Counted from the first letter of the stretch, positions 1 through 5,732 are shown. The stretch: 5,732 nt of DNA from CAZUCD01 sp964618855 (GCA_964618855.1 CAZUCD010000203.1:1-5732), one strand, 5' to 3'. A program made the numbers and translations. Notes: generated from the letters alone by a model not told the origin.

Positions 1-926
1 CGGAGAAGGCGCGCGAGTTCAACCGCTGGATCAACGAGGGCCGCGCCATCCCCATGGCCATGCGCGAAGTCCTCGAGCGCATCCGGCACGACGCCGACCC
101 GATGGACGTCCTGCGCACGGGCATTTCGTTCCTCGGCCACATCGAGCCCGAGGGGATGCTCCCGCCGGAGCAGGTTGCCGCCCGCATGATCGGCATCGCG
201 CCCTCGATCATCTGCTACTGGCACCGCGTATCACAGGGAAAGACCCCGCCGCGGCTGGACTATCCCGGGGACGACGTCGGCGGGTTCTTCCTCTATGAGT
301 TGTTCGACCGCATGCCGGACGCGTTCGAGCGCCGGCTGATGAACACCTCGCTGATCCTCTACGCCGAGCACGGCTTCAACGCATCCACGTTCGCCGCGCG
401 CGTCACGACCTCCACCCAGGCCGACATGCACGGCGCCGCCACCGCCGCCATCGCCACCCTCAAGGGCAACCTCCACGGGGGCGCCAACGAGGCCGCCATG
501 GAGATGATCCTCCCCTTCAAGAGCGCCGACGATGCGGAGTCCCACATCATGGGCATGCTCGCGCGGAAGGAGAAGATCATGGGCTTCGGCCACCGCGTGT
601 ACAAGGTCAAGGACCCACGCAACGCGATCATCAAGGACTACGCCCACCGCCTCGCCGAGATGCGCAAGGACGACCACCTCTTCGCCATCTTCGACCGCGT
701 GGAGCACGTCATGGCGCGCGAGAAGAAGATGTTCGCCAACGCCGACTTCTTCCACGCCTACACGTACTACCAGCTCGGGATTCCCATCCCGCTCTACACG
801 CCGATCTTCGTCTTCTCGCGCCTGTCGGGCTGGTGCGCACACATCCTGGAGCAGCGCGCCGAAAACCGCCTCATCCGCCCCTCCGAGGCATACGTCGGCC
901 CGGGGCCGAGGCTCTGGATAGAGTAG
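1..926 (+). CDS. Citrate synthase / 2-methylcitrate synthase family protein (5'-truncated)
   Basis: Cytoplasmic enzyme that condenses acetyl-CoA with oxaloacetate (citrate synthase, TCA entry) or propionyl-CoA with oxaloacetate (methylcitrate cycle). The frame is open from the left edge. Residues before the ATG at 54 (EKAREFNRWINEGRAIP) still read like the family's N-terminal helices, so the true start lies outside the window and about 60-80 residues are missing. About 307 residues are visible. Counting from the Met at 54, the catalytic set is present: His106 in AEHGFNAST, His180 in GFGHRVYK, and Asp231 in NADFFHAY. HGGANEAAME and the C-terminal AHILEQ...NRLIRPSEAYVGP substrate/CoA-site blocks are also present. 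The C-terminal half looks closer to PrpC/MmgD-type enzymes than to the E. coli GltA hexamer type, but the substrate cannot be decided from sequence and no prpB/prpD neighbour is in view. It ends in TAG and converges on the peptide-binding-protein gene. Family call is near certain; citrate versus methylcitrate is open. Confidence 0.95.
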   Translation, partial: EKAREFNRWINEGRAIPMAMREVLERIRHDADPMDVLRTGISFLGHIEPEGMLPPEQVAARMIGIAPSIICYWHRVSQGKTPPRLDYPGDDVGGFFLYELFDRMPDAFERRLMNTSLILYAEHGFNASTFAARVTTSTQADMHGAATAAIATLKGNLHGGANEAAMEMILPFKSADDAESHIMGMLARKEKIMGFGHRVYKVKDPRNAIIKDYAHRLAEMRKDDHLFAIFDRVEHVMAREKKMFANADFFHAYTYYQLGIPIPLYTPIFVFSRLSGWCAHILEQRAENRLIRPSEAYVGPGPRLWIE

Positions 927-960
927 GAGCGGAGGCTGGGGGGCAGGGGCCGGGGACCGG

Positions 961-1033
961 ATAAAACGGGGGCCGGGGGTCAGGGATCGGAAGAGCAAAG
1001 CCAGCTCTTCCGACCCCTGTCCTCTGGCCCCTG
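961..1033 (-). terminator. Long hairpin plus T-tract, likely terminator of the peptide-binding-protein gene
   Basis: Positions 967-996 pair with 1004-1033 around a 7-nt loop (AAAGCCA). The 30-position stem has two mismatches (986/1014 and 980/1020) and three G-U pairs. Read on the - strand it begins 2 nt after the TGA of the substrate-binding protein and is followed at once by TTTTAT (966-961), the arrangement of a Rho-independent terminator. On the + strand no U-tract follows, so it should mainly serve the - strand gene, though it may also protect the 3' end of the citrate synthase mRNA. The stem is far longer than needed for termination, so a REP-like repeat identity is possible. Confidence 0.65.
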
Positions 1034-1035
1034 CC

Positions 1036-2652
1036 TCACTCCACGTAGGCGTCGAACAACCGGTCCCCTGCGATTGGGTGCGGCTTGTAGCCCTTCAGGC
1101 GCTTGCTGACGCCCTTAACCCACTTCGGGTGGTTGATGAAGATCGCCGGCGCGTCCTTCAGCACGATCTCTTCCGATTCGGCGTAGAGCGCCGCGCGCTT
1201 GGTCTCGTCCATTTCGGACTGGGCCTGCTCCATCAGCTCGCGCGCACGGCCCGCCTCGTAGTTCGAACGGTTCGTCGGGTGCGCGAACAGGTAGTAGATG
1301 AAGTTGTCCGGGTCCCCAGTGTCGCTCGACCAGCCGATCGTGCCCAGCTCGTGCTCCGTGCGCTGGTCCACGAACTCGATGAATCCCTGGAAGTCCATCT
1401 GGCGGATCTCCGCCTCGACCCAGATCTTCTTCAGGTCGGCAGCGAGCCTCTCTGCCAGGCGCTTGCCCACGGTGTTGTAGGGCCGCACCTGGTCGAAGCA
1501 GTGCAGCGTCACCTTCAGGGGCTTCTCCGCGGAGTAGCCCGCCTCCTTCATCAGTCCCTGCGCCTTCGGCAGGTCGTACGAGTACGAGAACGGCCGATCC
1601 TCCCGGTAGCCGAGCATGCCGGGTGGCAGGATCCCGTACGCCGGGATCGAGGTCCCCTCCAGCAGCACGTCGCAGATGTTTTGCCGGTCGATGGCGTAGT
1701 TCATCGCCTGGCGCACGCGCACGTCCGTCAGATTCGGCTTCTTCACGTTGATGACGCAGTAGCCGAGCGAGTAGATGGGGATGTCAATGAGCTGTCCCTT
1801 GCCAAGGCGGCGGGGATCGCCCACGGCCTGCGGCTTTACGGTCGTGACGAGGTGGCTGTCCCCTGTGCGCAGGGAGGAGAGCGCCTGATTGGGGTCCGGC
1901 TGCACCTGGAAGAAGATCGTCTCGGTGGCGGGAGAGCCCTTCCAGTAGTCGGGGCGGGCCTTCAGCTTGATGTACGCGCCGCGCTTCCACTCCTGCAGCG
2001 TGTAGGGGCCGCTTCCCATCGGCTTGCCGACGACTTCCTCCCCCGTCTTCGCCGTATAGGCGGGTGAGACGATCGAAGAGGGGGGCATTGCCAGAGTCTG
2101 GAGCAGGGGCACGAACGGCCGCTTCAGCACGAACACAACGGTCTTCTCGTCCGGCGTCTCGATCCTGTCGAACCAATCCCCGAGGAGGTCCGTCGTCCAC
2201 GCGATGCCGGGGAAGTGCTGGGGATGGTTCGTGTTGATGGTCCGCTCGAAGGAGTACTTCACCGCCGCCGAGTCCACGGGGGAGCCGTCCGAGAACGTCG
2301 CGCTCCGCAGATGGAACGTCCAACGCAGTCCGTCCGGGGTGGACTCCCACTTCTCCGCGAGCCCGGGGACCACGGAGGTCCCTTCCTCCCCGAACTCGAC
2401 GAGGCGGTCGAAGAGATGCTCGACGAGGAGAAAGGACGGGCCGTCGGTCGGCGCGGGCGGATCGAGCTTCTGGGCGTCCGCCTCGAGCGAAACGACGAGC
2501 GGTTCCTTGGAGATGGGCGCCTTGCGTGGTTCCGCACCCGCGATGCCCGCCAGTCCCACCATCAGGAGGCCGAGAAGCGCCGAAAGGCACCGGCCCCCGG
2601 ACCCCGATCCCAGTCCCCTGTTCTTTTGCTCTTGTTTCGCGTCCGCGTCCAT
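1036..2652 (-). CDS. Periplasmic peptide-binding protein of an ABC transporter (SBP family 5, DppA-like)
   Basis: Extracytoplasmic solute receptor that would deliver di-/oligopeptides or a related solute to an ABC importer. I take the ATG at 2650-2652 (538 aa) because GGAG (2665-2662) sits 9 nt upstream. The frame stays open to 2745, but that extension (GERFGGRTV...) resembles no signal peptide and overlaps the neighbour's ribosome-binding region. The ATG at 2661 has its GGAG too close. Residues 21-40 form a Sec signal peptide: Arg21, then a hydrophobic core LSALLGLLMVGLAGIAG, with predicted cleavage after AGA (residue 40). There is no lipobox, so it is soluble in the periplasm. Family 5 landmarks in order: PGLAEKWE...GLRWTFHLR (97-116), FSDGSPV...VKYSFERT (120-138), MGSGPYTLQEW (212-222), DVRVRQAMNYAIDR (310-323), GWSSDTGDPDNF (440-451, the DppA-type ligand-pocket loop), and a C-terminal alpha/beta tail. 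Length fits the family (about 500-550). No permease or ATPase genes are adjacent, so it looks like an orphan receptor. The ligand is unknown. Confidence 0.93.
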   Translation of the reverse strand: MDADAKQEQKNRGLGSGSGGRCLSALLGLLMVGLAGIAGAEPRKAPISKEPLVVSLEADAQKLDPPAPTDGPSFLLVEHLFDRLVEFGEEGTSVVPGLAEKWESTPDGLRWTFHLRSATFSDGSPVDSAAVKYSFERTINTNHPQHFPGIAWTTDLLGDWFDRIETPDEKTVVFVLKRPFVPLLQTLAMPPSSIVSPAYTAKTGEEVVGKPMGSGPYTLQEWKRGAYIKLKARPDYWKGSPATETIFFQVQPDPNQALSSLRTGDSHLVTTVKPQAVGDPRRLGKGQLIDIPIYSLGYCVINVKKPNLTDVRVRQAMNYAIDRQNICDVLLEGTSIPAYGILPPGMLGYREDRPFSYSYDLPKAQGLMKEAGYSAEKPLKVTLHCFDQVRPYNTVGKRLAERLAADLKKIWVEAEIRQMDFQGFIEFVDQRTEHELGTIGWSSDTGDPDNFIYYLFAHPTNRSNYEAGRARELMEQAQSEMDETKRAALYAESEEIVLKDAPAIFINHPKWVKGVSKRLKGYKPHPIAGDRLFDAYVE

Positions 2653-2729
2653 ACCTACCATCTCCGGCTTTTGTTGAGTGGGCGTCAAAACGGTTCGCCC
2701 GCCAAATCGTTCACCCTTTTCGGGCCACC
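2653..2729. promoter_or_regulatory. Divergent intergenic region with presumed back-to-back promoters
   Basis: This short gap separates the starts of the - strand peptide-binding protein and the + strand bS22-like gene, so both promoters should lie in it or just inside the flanks. It is locally less GC-rich (TTTTGTTGAGTG and GTCAAAACGG around 2669-2692). I found no -35/-10 pair good enough to name. The GGAG at 2662-2665 (- strand) is the likely Shine-Dalgarno of the binding-protein gene. Confidence 0.4.
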
Positions 2730-2737
2730 AAGGAGGT
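2730..2737 (+). promoter_or_regulatory. Strong Shine-Dalgarno of the bS22-like gene
   Basis: AAGGAGGT is a near-perfect complement to the 16S anti-Shine-Dalgarno tail. It ends 10 nt before the ATG at 2748, slightly long but functional spacing. It is the strongest ribosome-binding site in the window and is the main evidence, besides homology, that the 29-codon frame downstream is a real and highly expressed gene. It also shows that this genome uses canonical SD initiation at least here. Confidence 0.85.
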
Positions 2738-2747
2738 CGCGCCATCC

Positions 2748-2837
2748 ATGGGCAGCGTCATCAAGAAGCGTCGGAAGAAGATTCGCAAGCACAAGTACAA
2801 GAAGCTCCGCAAGCGCATGCGCTTCCAGCGCCGGTAA
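2748..2837 (+). CDS. bS22/COX24 (AURKAIP1-domain)-like mini ribosomal protein, 29 aa
   Basis: The product is 29 residues long and starts MGSVIKKRRKKIRKHKYKK; 17 of the 29 residues are Lys or Arg and there are no acidic residues. The start MGSVIKKRRK, the H-K/Y-K-L centre and the terminal R-x-Q-R-R pattern match small bacterial proteins annotated as AURKAIP1/COX24-domain. The best characterised is mycobacterial bS22, seen in 30S subunit structures near the decoding region; the mitochondrial counterpart is mS38. By family it should bind 16S rRNA in the small subunit. The ATG choice follows the AAGGAGGT at 2730 and the conserved MGSVIKKRRK start; the longer upstream-open frame is not coding. It stands alone: divergent from the peptide-binding-protein gene, convergent with lpxK, followed by its own terminator. 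Such genes are usually missed by gene callers with a minimum length cutoff. The main doubt is function in this lineage, not whether it is coding. Confidence 0.9.
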   Translation: MGSVIKKRRKKIRKHKYKKLRKRMRFQRR

Positions 2838-2912
2838 CTGTACCTGATGCCGCCAGCCGCCCGATGGTTTGCTTCCCGGGTGTCTGCAAGAGCAACGCAA
2901 AGCACAACTCCG

Positions 2913-2945
2913 GGGCCCCTGCCGAAGCATCGGTGGGGGCCCTTT
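2913..2945 (+). terminator. Intrinsic terminator after the bS22-like gene
   Basis: A 13-bp stem (2913-2925 with 2930-2942) closes on a 4-nt AGCA loop. It has no mismatches when two G-U pairs are allowed, and is followed by TTT then GC. It lies 75 nt downstream of the mini-gene's TAA and just before the converging lpxK stop. The U-run is short and the stem very GC-rich. On the - strand no T-tract follows, so it fits best as the + strand terminator. GCAAAG (2897-2902) can also pair with CTTTGC (2942-2947), lengthening the structure across an internal loop. Confidence 0.7.
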
Positions 2946-2956
2946 GCATGCCCCGC

Positions 2957-4108
2957 CTACCCACGCCTGCCGAGCAGTCCCCTCACGGGCATGGCATCCA
3001 GGCGCGCCGCGATGGTCCGCACCGCGAGGTCCTCGTCCTGCGTCGACTCGAACCTGAGTCCGATCCGGATCGCGATGGCGCTTTGGGGGAACGCGCGCCT
3101 CGACGGCAGGCGCGCCGCGTCCTTCTCCGTCATTAGCAGCCAGTCCGCGCCCCGGCTCCGGCGCTGCTTTTCGAAACCAGAGAGCATCCGCGGCGTCGTC
3201 TCGGCGTGGTCTCCGATCGACCTGACCCCCATCGGCCGCATGCCCGCCTCCCGGGCTGTCGCAACGACGGAAGCAGGATGTCCCACACCGCATGCCACGA
3301 TGCAGGAGTGCCCCGTGAACTCCGACAGGCTCCTGGCCTCGCCCGTCGCGAGATGAATGACGGATTGCGGCTCGAAGGACGCCCGCGCGACCGCGAGTCC
3401 GGGAAAATCCCGGGCAAGCATCCGCGCCATTGCCTGACGGTCCCGGGGCTTCGCCTGGTTCCAGCGCGTCAGCACCACAAGGTGGGCGCGTGAGAGGCCT
3501 GAAACGGGCTCTCGCAGCGTCCCCCGGGGAAACAGCGACAAACGCGCGAGTGGACGCGTCGCGTCCAACAGCACGATGTCCCCCTGCCGCGCGAGCGCGT
3601 GGTGCTGGAAACCGTCGTCCAGGATGATCGTGTCCGCGCGCAGCCTCCTGAGCGCATGGCGCGCACCCGTTGCACGGTCGGAACAACACACCACCGGCAC
3701 GCTGCGCAGCAGGCCCGCCATCAGGAACGGTTCGTCCCCTGCGTCGCGCGACGTGGCGAGCATCCGCGATCCGTCGTGCACGACGACCAGCCTCGACTCG
3801 CCCCCCTCGCGCCCATACCCACGCGACACCACCGCCGGTCGCCGCCCGAGGCCCGCCACATGCCGCGCCAGCCACACGCAGAACGGTGTCTTCCCCGTGC
3901 CCCCGAGCGTGATGTTGCCGACGCTCAACACGGGCACAGGGACCTCCTCGCGCTGCCGGAGCCCGAGGTCGTAGAGCGCGCGCGCGCCGCGGGCCCCAAG
4001 GCCGTAGAGCAGCCCGGCGGGGGAGAGCAGCGCCTGCGCGGACTGCTCCAGCGCGCCCTCGGCGCGCCCATCGTCCGCTATGCGCTTGAAGAAGTCCTCC
4101 AGGATCAC
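2957..4108 (-). CDS. lpxK: Tetraacyldisaccharide 4'-kinase
   Basis: LpxK phosphorylates the 4' position of tetraacyldisaccharide-1-phosphate to give lipid IVA, a late step of lipid A synthesis at the cytoplasmic face of the inner membrane. The 383-aa product has an N-terminal amphipathic/hydrophobic stretch (about 22-50) consistent with monotopic membrane attachment. The Walker A loop is GGTGKTP (69-75) within the typical VLSVGNITLGGTGKTP context. Other blocks are SRGYGR (95-100), GDEP (124-127), the acidic pair of DDGFQHH (164-170, equivalent to the catalytic Asp-Asp of Aquifex LpxK), LTRWN (213-217), GDHAETT (299-305, the catalytic-region DH motif) and LMTEKDAARL (325-334). It is a little longer than usual (about 310-360) because of its C-terminus. 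The GIGNP-type motif reads GVGHPAS (274-280), a mild divergence. The start is GTG (4108-4106), 16 nt after the rseP stop, with only a loose G-rich SD, so translation may be coupled to rseP. Its presence implies a lipid A-bearing outer membrane. Confidence 0.96.
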   Translation of the reverse strand: MILEDFFKRIADDGRAEGALEQSAQALLSPAGLLYGLGARGARALYDLGLRQREEVPVPVLSVGNITLGGTGKTPFCVWLARHVAGLGRRPAVVSRGYGREGGESRLVVVHDGSRMLATSRDAGDEPFLMAGLLRSVPVVCCSDRATGARHALRRLRADTIILDDGFQHHALARQGDIVLLDATRPLARLSLFPRGTLREPVSGLSRAHLVVLTRWNQAKPRDRQAMARMLARDFPGLAVARASFEPQSVIHLATGEARSLSEFTGHSCIVACGVGHPASVVATAREAGMRPMGVRSIGDHAETTPRMLSGFEKQRRSRGADWLLMTEKDAARLPSRRAFPQSAIAIRIGLRFESTQDEDLAVRTIAARLDAMPVRGLLGRRG

Positions 4109-4124
4109 GTCCCCGCGCCCCCGC

Positions 4125-5603
4125 TCAGAAGAACTTGATCACGTCACTGAACGTCACGATCAGGAAGAACGCGAGGAAGCACATCACCGCGCCCTCCATC
4201 ACGCGGATGAATATCCGCGCGGGCAGCGGACGCCGGAACACCGCCTCCCACGCCGCGAAGACGATGTGCCCGCCGTCCAGCACCGGGATCGGCAGGATGT
4301 TCATCACGGCCAGCGCGATGTTCAGCATCACCATGATTTCGAGGAACTCCCCCAGGCCCCGCCGTGCCGCGCGGCTCGTCACCTGCGCGATCCCGACCGG
4401 CCCGCTCAGGTCTCGGTGCACCGCCTTCGCCTTCAAGTGCAGCACCTTCTCCCCGAGGCGCTTCAGGTTGGCGACATAGCGCATCGTGTTCGCGAGCACC
4501 AGCGACGGCGCCTGTTCCACGGCCTCGCCGAGCGAGTGCCGCACCAACTCCCGGTCCGGGTTTCCGTACACGATGCCGGCCTGCCCGACGCCCTCCTCGT
4601 CCCCGGACTCCCACACCTTCACCTCGCGCTCCAGCAACTCCCCCGCGCGGTTCACCCCAAACCTCAGCGTCCTGTCGGGCGAGGCCCTCACGATGTGCAC
4701 CAGGTGGAACCAGTCCGTGATGGGCGTGCCATCCACGGAAACAATGCGGTCCCCCTCGCGCAGCCCCGCCTTGTCCGCAGGCCCGTTCGGCGTCACGGCC
4801 GCCAGATGCGCCGGACGCGAAATCAGCGTCTCGAACGCCTGCGCCGCGGGGTCCAACTCCTTCGGAACGTACGAGAACGAGACGGTGAACTCGGTTCCCC
4901 CGCGCACCAGCGCGAGCGTGCCGGAAACCGGATCGTCCCCGTCCGAACGCGCGCCGTAGAGTGAAGACAGCGCGTCGGCGTAGTCGTCGCCATTCGCGAT
5001 GGCCCGCCCGTTCAGCGCGGCAACCCGGTCACCCTGCGCGATGCCCGCCGCCAGCGCCGGACTGTCGGGTGCCTGCCACCCCACCACCGGGGGCAGCGGC
5101 AGGTCCTGCCTGTAGCCGCGCACCCCAATCACCACCACCAGCACCAGCGCGAGCAGCATGTTCATCGTCACGCCCGCGCCGTAGATGATCGCCTTCTGGT
5201 AGAACGGCTTGCCGTACAGCGCGCCCTGGTCCTGCAGGGCCGACTCCGCCATGCTCCCGGAGGTCGGCGCCTCCTCGCCATCAAACGCGGCCTGAATCTC
5301 CGGATGAACGGATCCGACCATCTTCACGTAGCCACCCAGCGGCACGATCGAGACCCCATAAACCGTCTCGCCGAGCTGCCGCTCCCAGATGCACTTGGGC
5401 ATGACCGGGAACACAGCCTTGTCGAACCCGATCACGAAGCGCTCGACCCGAACGCCGAACAGCTTCGCCGCCAGGAAGTGCCCCAGTTCATGCACGAAAA
5501 CCGCGAGCCCGAACGCCACCACAAACCCCGCCGCGCCGATCAGGAACTCGCCGATCGCGGTGGGGCTGACCAACAGGAGGGAGACAAGTTGAAGAGCGGC
5601 CAT
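4125..5603 (-). CDS. rseP: Site-2 intramembrane zinc metalloprotease (RseP/M50B)
   Basis: Inner-membrane protease that cuts single-pass membrane substrates within the bilayer; in E. coli it cleaves RseA to release sigma-E and also clears signal-peptide remnants. Starting at the ATG at 5603 the product is 492 aa; an in-frame GTG at 5627 would add 8 residues. Neither has a strong SD; a GGGGG run ends 4 nt before the ATG. Positions from the ATG: first membrane segment about 16-37; zinc site HELGH (38-42) inside FVHELGHFLAAKLFGV; PLGGYVKM (88-95); second membrane segment about 136-160 with AGVTMNM (143-149); two tandem PDZ domains (about 172-247 and 258-330, the second with AVTPNGPADKAGLREGDRIVSV-type carboxylate-loop features); LSGPVGIAQV (400-409); third zinc ligand motif NILPIPVLDGGH (435-446); last membrane segment about 470-488. 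All catalytic residues are intact. AGV replaces the more common AGP, and an acidic segment of about 30-40 residues (98-135) precedes the second membrane helix. It forms an operon with lpxK. The usual dxr/cdsA neighbours are not seen upstream. Confidence 0.96.
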   Translation of the reverse strand: MAALQLVSLLLVSPTAIGEFLIGAAGFVVAFGLAVFVHELGHFLAAKLFGVRVERFVIGFDKAVFPVMPKCIWERQLGETVYGVSIVPLGGYVKMVGSVHPEIQAAFDGEEAPTSGSMAESALQDQGALYGKPFYQKAIIYGAGVTMNMLLALVLVVVIGVRGYRQDLPLPPVVGWQAPDSPALAAGIAQGDRVAALNGRAIANGDDYADALSSLYGARSDGDDPVSGTLALVRGGTEFTVSFSYVPKELDPAAQAFETLISRPAHLAAVTPNGPADKAGLREGDRIVSVDGTPITDWFHLVHIVRASPDRTLRFGVNRAGELLEREVKVWESGDEEGVGQAGIVYGNPDRELVRHSLGEAVEQAPSLVLANTMRYVANLKRLGEKVLHLKAKAVHRDLSGPVGIAQVTSRAARRGLGEFLEIMVMLNIALAVMNILPIPVLDGGHIVFAAWEAVFRRPLPARIFIRVMEGAVMCFLAFFLIVTFSDVIKFF

Positions 5604-5627
5604 GGTACCCCCAAACGGGGACGGCAC

Positions 5628-5674
5628 CTTCGCCGCAGCCCCTCCCCCGCGCTAGCGAAAACAGAGAGAACAGA
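5628..5674 (-). promoter_or_regulatory. Leader of the rseP-lpxK unit (promoter region, unresolved)
   Basis: This short stretch lies between the palindrome and the first possible rseP start. Its distal part is almost pure purine on the + strand (GAAAACAGAGAGAACAGAAAAA, 5657-5678 overall), with ACAG at 5661, 5670, 5678 and 5684. On the - strand that is a CTGT/TTTT-rich tract. If the adjacent palindrome ends upstream transcription, the rseP-lpxK promoter must sit here. I see no clear -35/-10 pair. Confidence 0.3.
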
Positions 5675-5732
5675 AAAACAGGGACAGGAACCATTATTTG
5701 GCATGCCAAATAATGGTTCCTGTCCCTGTTTT
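5675..5732. repeat. Perfect palindrome of at least 58 bp (REP-like/MITE-like or bidirectional terminator)
   Basis: Every base from 5675 to 5703 is complementary to its mirror base from 5732 down to 5704: two 29-bp arms, no spacer, centre GGCATGCC at 5700-5707. The outer ends are AAAACAGGGACAGGAACC and its reverse complement ending CTGTTTT; the inner part is AT-rich (CCATTATTTGG), unlike the surrounding GC-rich coding DNA. It reaches the last base of the window, so it may be longer. A-tract on one side and T-tract on the other is the layout of a two-way intrinsic terminator. Perfect symmetry without a loop also fits a palindromic dispersed repeat of the kind mobilised by REP-associated (Y1/RAYT) transposases, or an assembly fold-back. 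The sequence alone cannot choose between these. Confidence 0.9.

Noticed and set aside
54..926. Reading the ATG at 54 as the genuine start of the citrate synthase gene.
   Set aside because: The upstream in-frame residues are open to the window edge and family-like, no SD precedes the ATG, and the protein would lack its N-terminal helices.
985..1013. GATCGGAAGAGC (985-996) and GCTCTTCCGA (1004-1013) match the start of the common Illumina adapter in both orientations, suggesting a sequencing artefact.
   Set aside because: The inverted repeat continues well outside the adapter-like core (to 967 and 1033) with diverged pairs. The sequence beyond the 12-mer does not follow the adapter, and the structure is positioned like a terminator. 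It is probably coincidence, although reads over this spot deserve a glance.
1627..1645. Short palindrome GATCCCG-TACGC-CGGGATC.
   Set aside because: It lies inside the coding region of the peptide-binding protein, has only 7-bp arms, and is expected by chance in GC-rich coding DNA.
1078..2067. A long open frame on the + strand opposite the peptide-binding-protein gene.
   Set aside because: It is an antisense shadow caused by GC-rich codon usage: Arg/Leu/Val/His-heavy, no recognisable domain, and the opposite strand encodes a clear family 5 protein.
2653..2745. N-terminal extension of the peptide-binding protein (a longer frame starting at 2745).
   Set aside because: It would place about 30 non-signal residues before the signal peptide and overlap the SD region of the divergent gene; the ATG at 2652 has a better-spaced SD.
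4080..4964. A long open frame on the + strand opposite rseP, and similar ones opposite citrate synthase (231-998) and in the other - frame of lpxK (2685-3875).
   Set aside because: Low-complexity Arg/His/Pro/Ala-rich translations with no motifs, lying over genes whose own frames carry complete catalytic motifs.
967..5732. Possible shared repeat motif (ACAGGG-type) between the hairpin at 967-1033 and the palindrome at 5675-5732.
   Set aside because: Common similarity is limited to about 6-7 bases of a simple purine-rich word; the rest of the arms differ, so no relationship can be claimed.

Overview
The window is a GC-rich stretch of a bacterial chromosome. An outer-membrane (diderm) organism is implied by a lipid A kinase (LpxK) encoded directly behind a site-2 protease (RseP). 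The RseP copy carries an AGV-type rather than AGP-type third block (AGVTMNM), a form I associate with planctomycete/PVC-like lineages. There is also a free-standing bS22/COX24-type mini ribosomal protein. Together these suggest a diderm outside the well-studied Proteobacteria. The phylum call is inference and not strong.

Layout from left to right. (1) The 3' part of a type II citrate synthase or 2-methylcitrate synthase gene on the + strand, cut by the left edge. (2) A G-rich convergent gap of about 110 bp holding a very long imperfect hairpin that looks like the terminator of the next gene. (3) A secreted DppA-like peptide-binding protein on the - strand, without visible permease or ATPase partners. 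(4) A 95-bp divergent gap. (5) A 29-codon gene on the + strand for a lysine/arginine-rich bS22/COX24-like protein, with a textbook Shine-Dalgarno and its own intrinsic terminator. (6) A two-gene - strand unit, rseP then lpxK, 16 nt apart. (7) A short pyrimidine/purine-biased leader and, at the extreme right edge, a perfect AT-rich palindrome of at least 58 bp.

The coding genes are mostly housekeeping: central carbon metabolism, peptide uptake, ribosome, and envelope proteolysis with lipid A synthesis. The pieces most worth a second look are the non-coding ones: the perfect terminal palindrome, the 30-bp-stem hairpin with its G-rich flank, and the tiny ribosomal gene, which is easily missed. 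No CRISPR array, tRNA, rRNA or transposase gene is visible, and I see no convincing new multi-gene system here.
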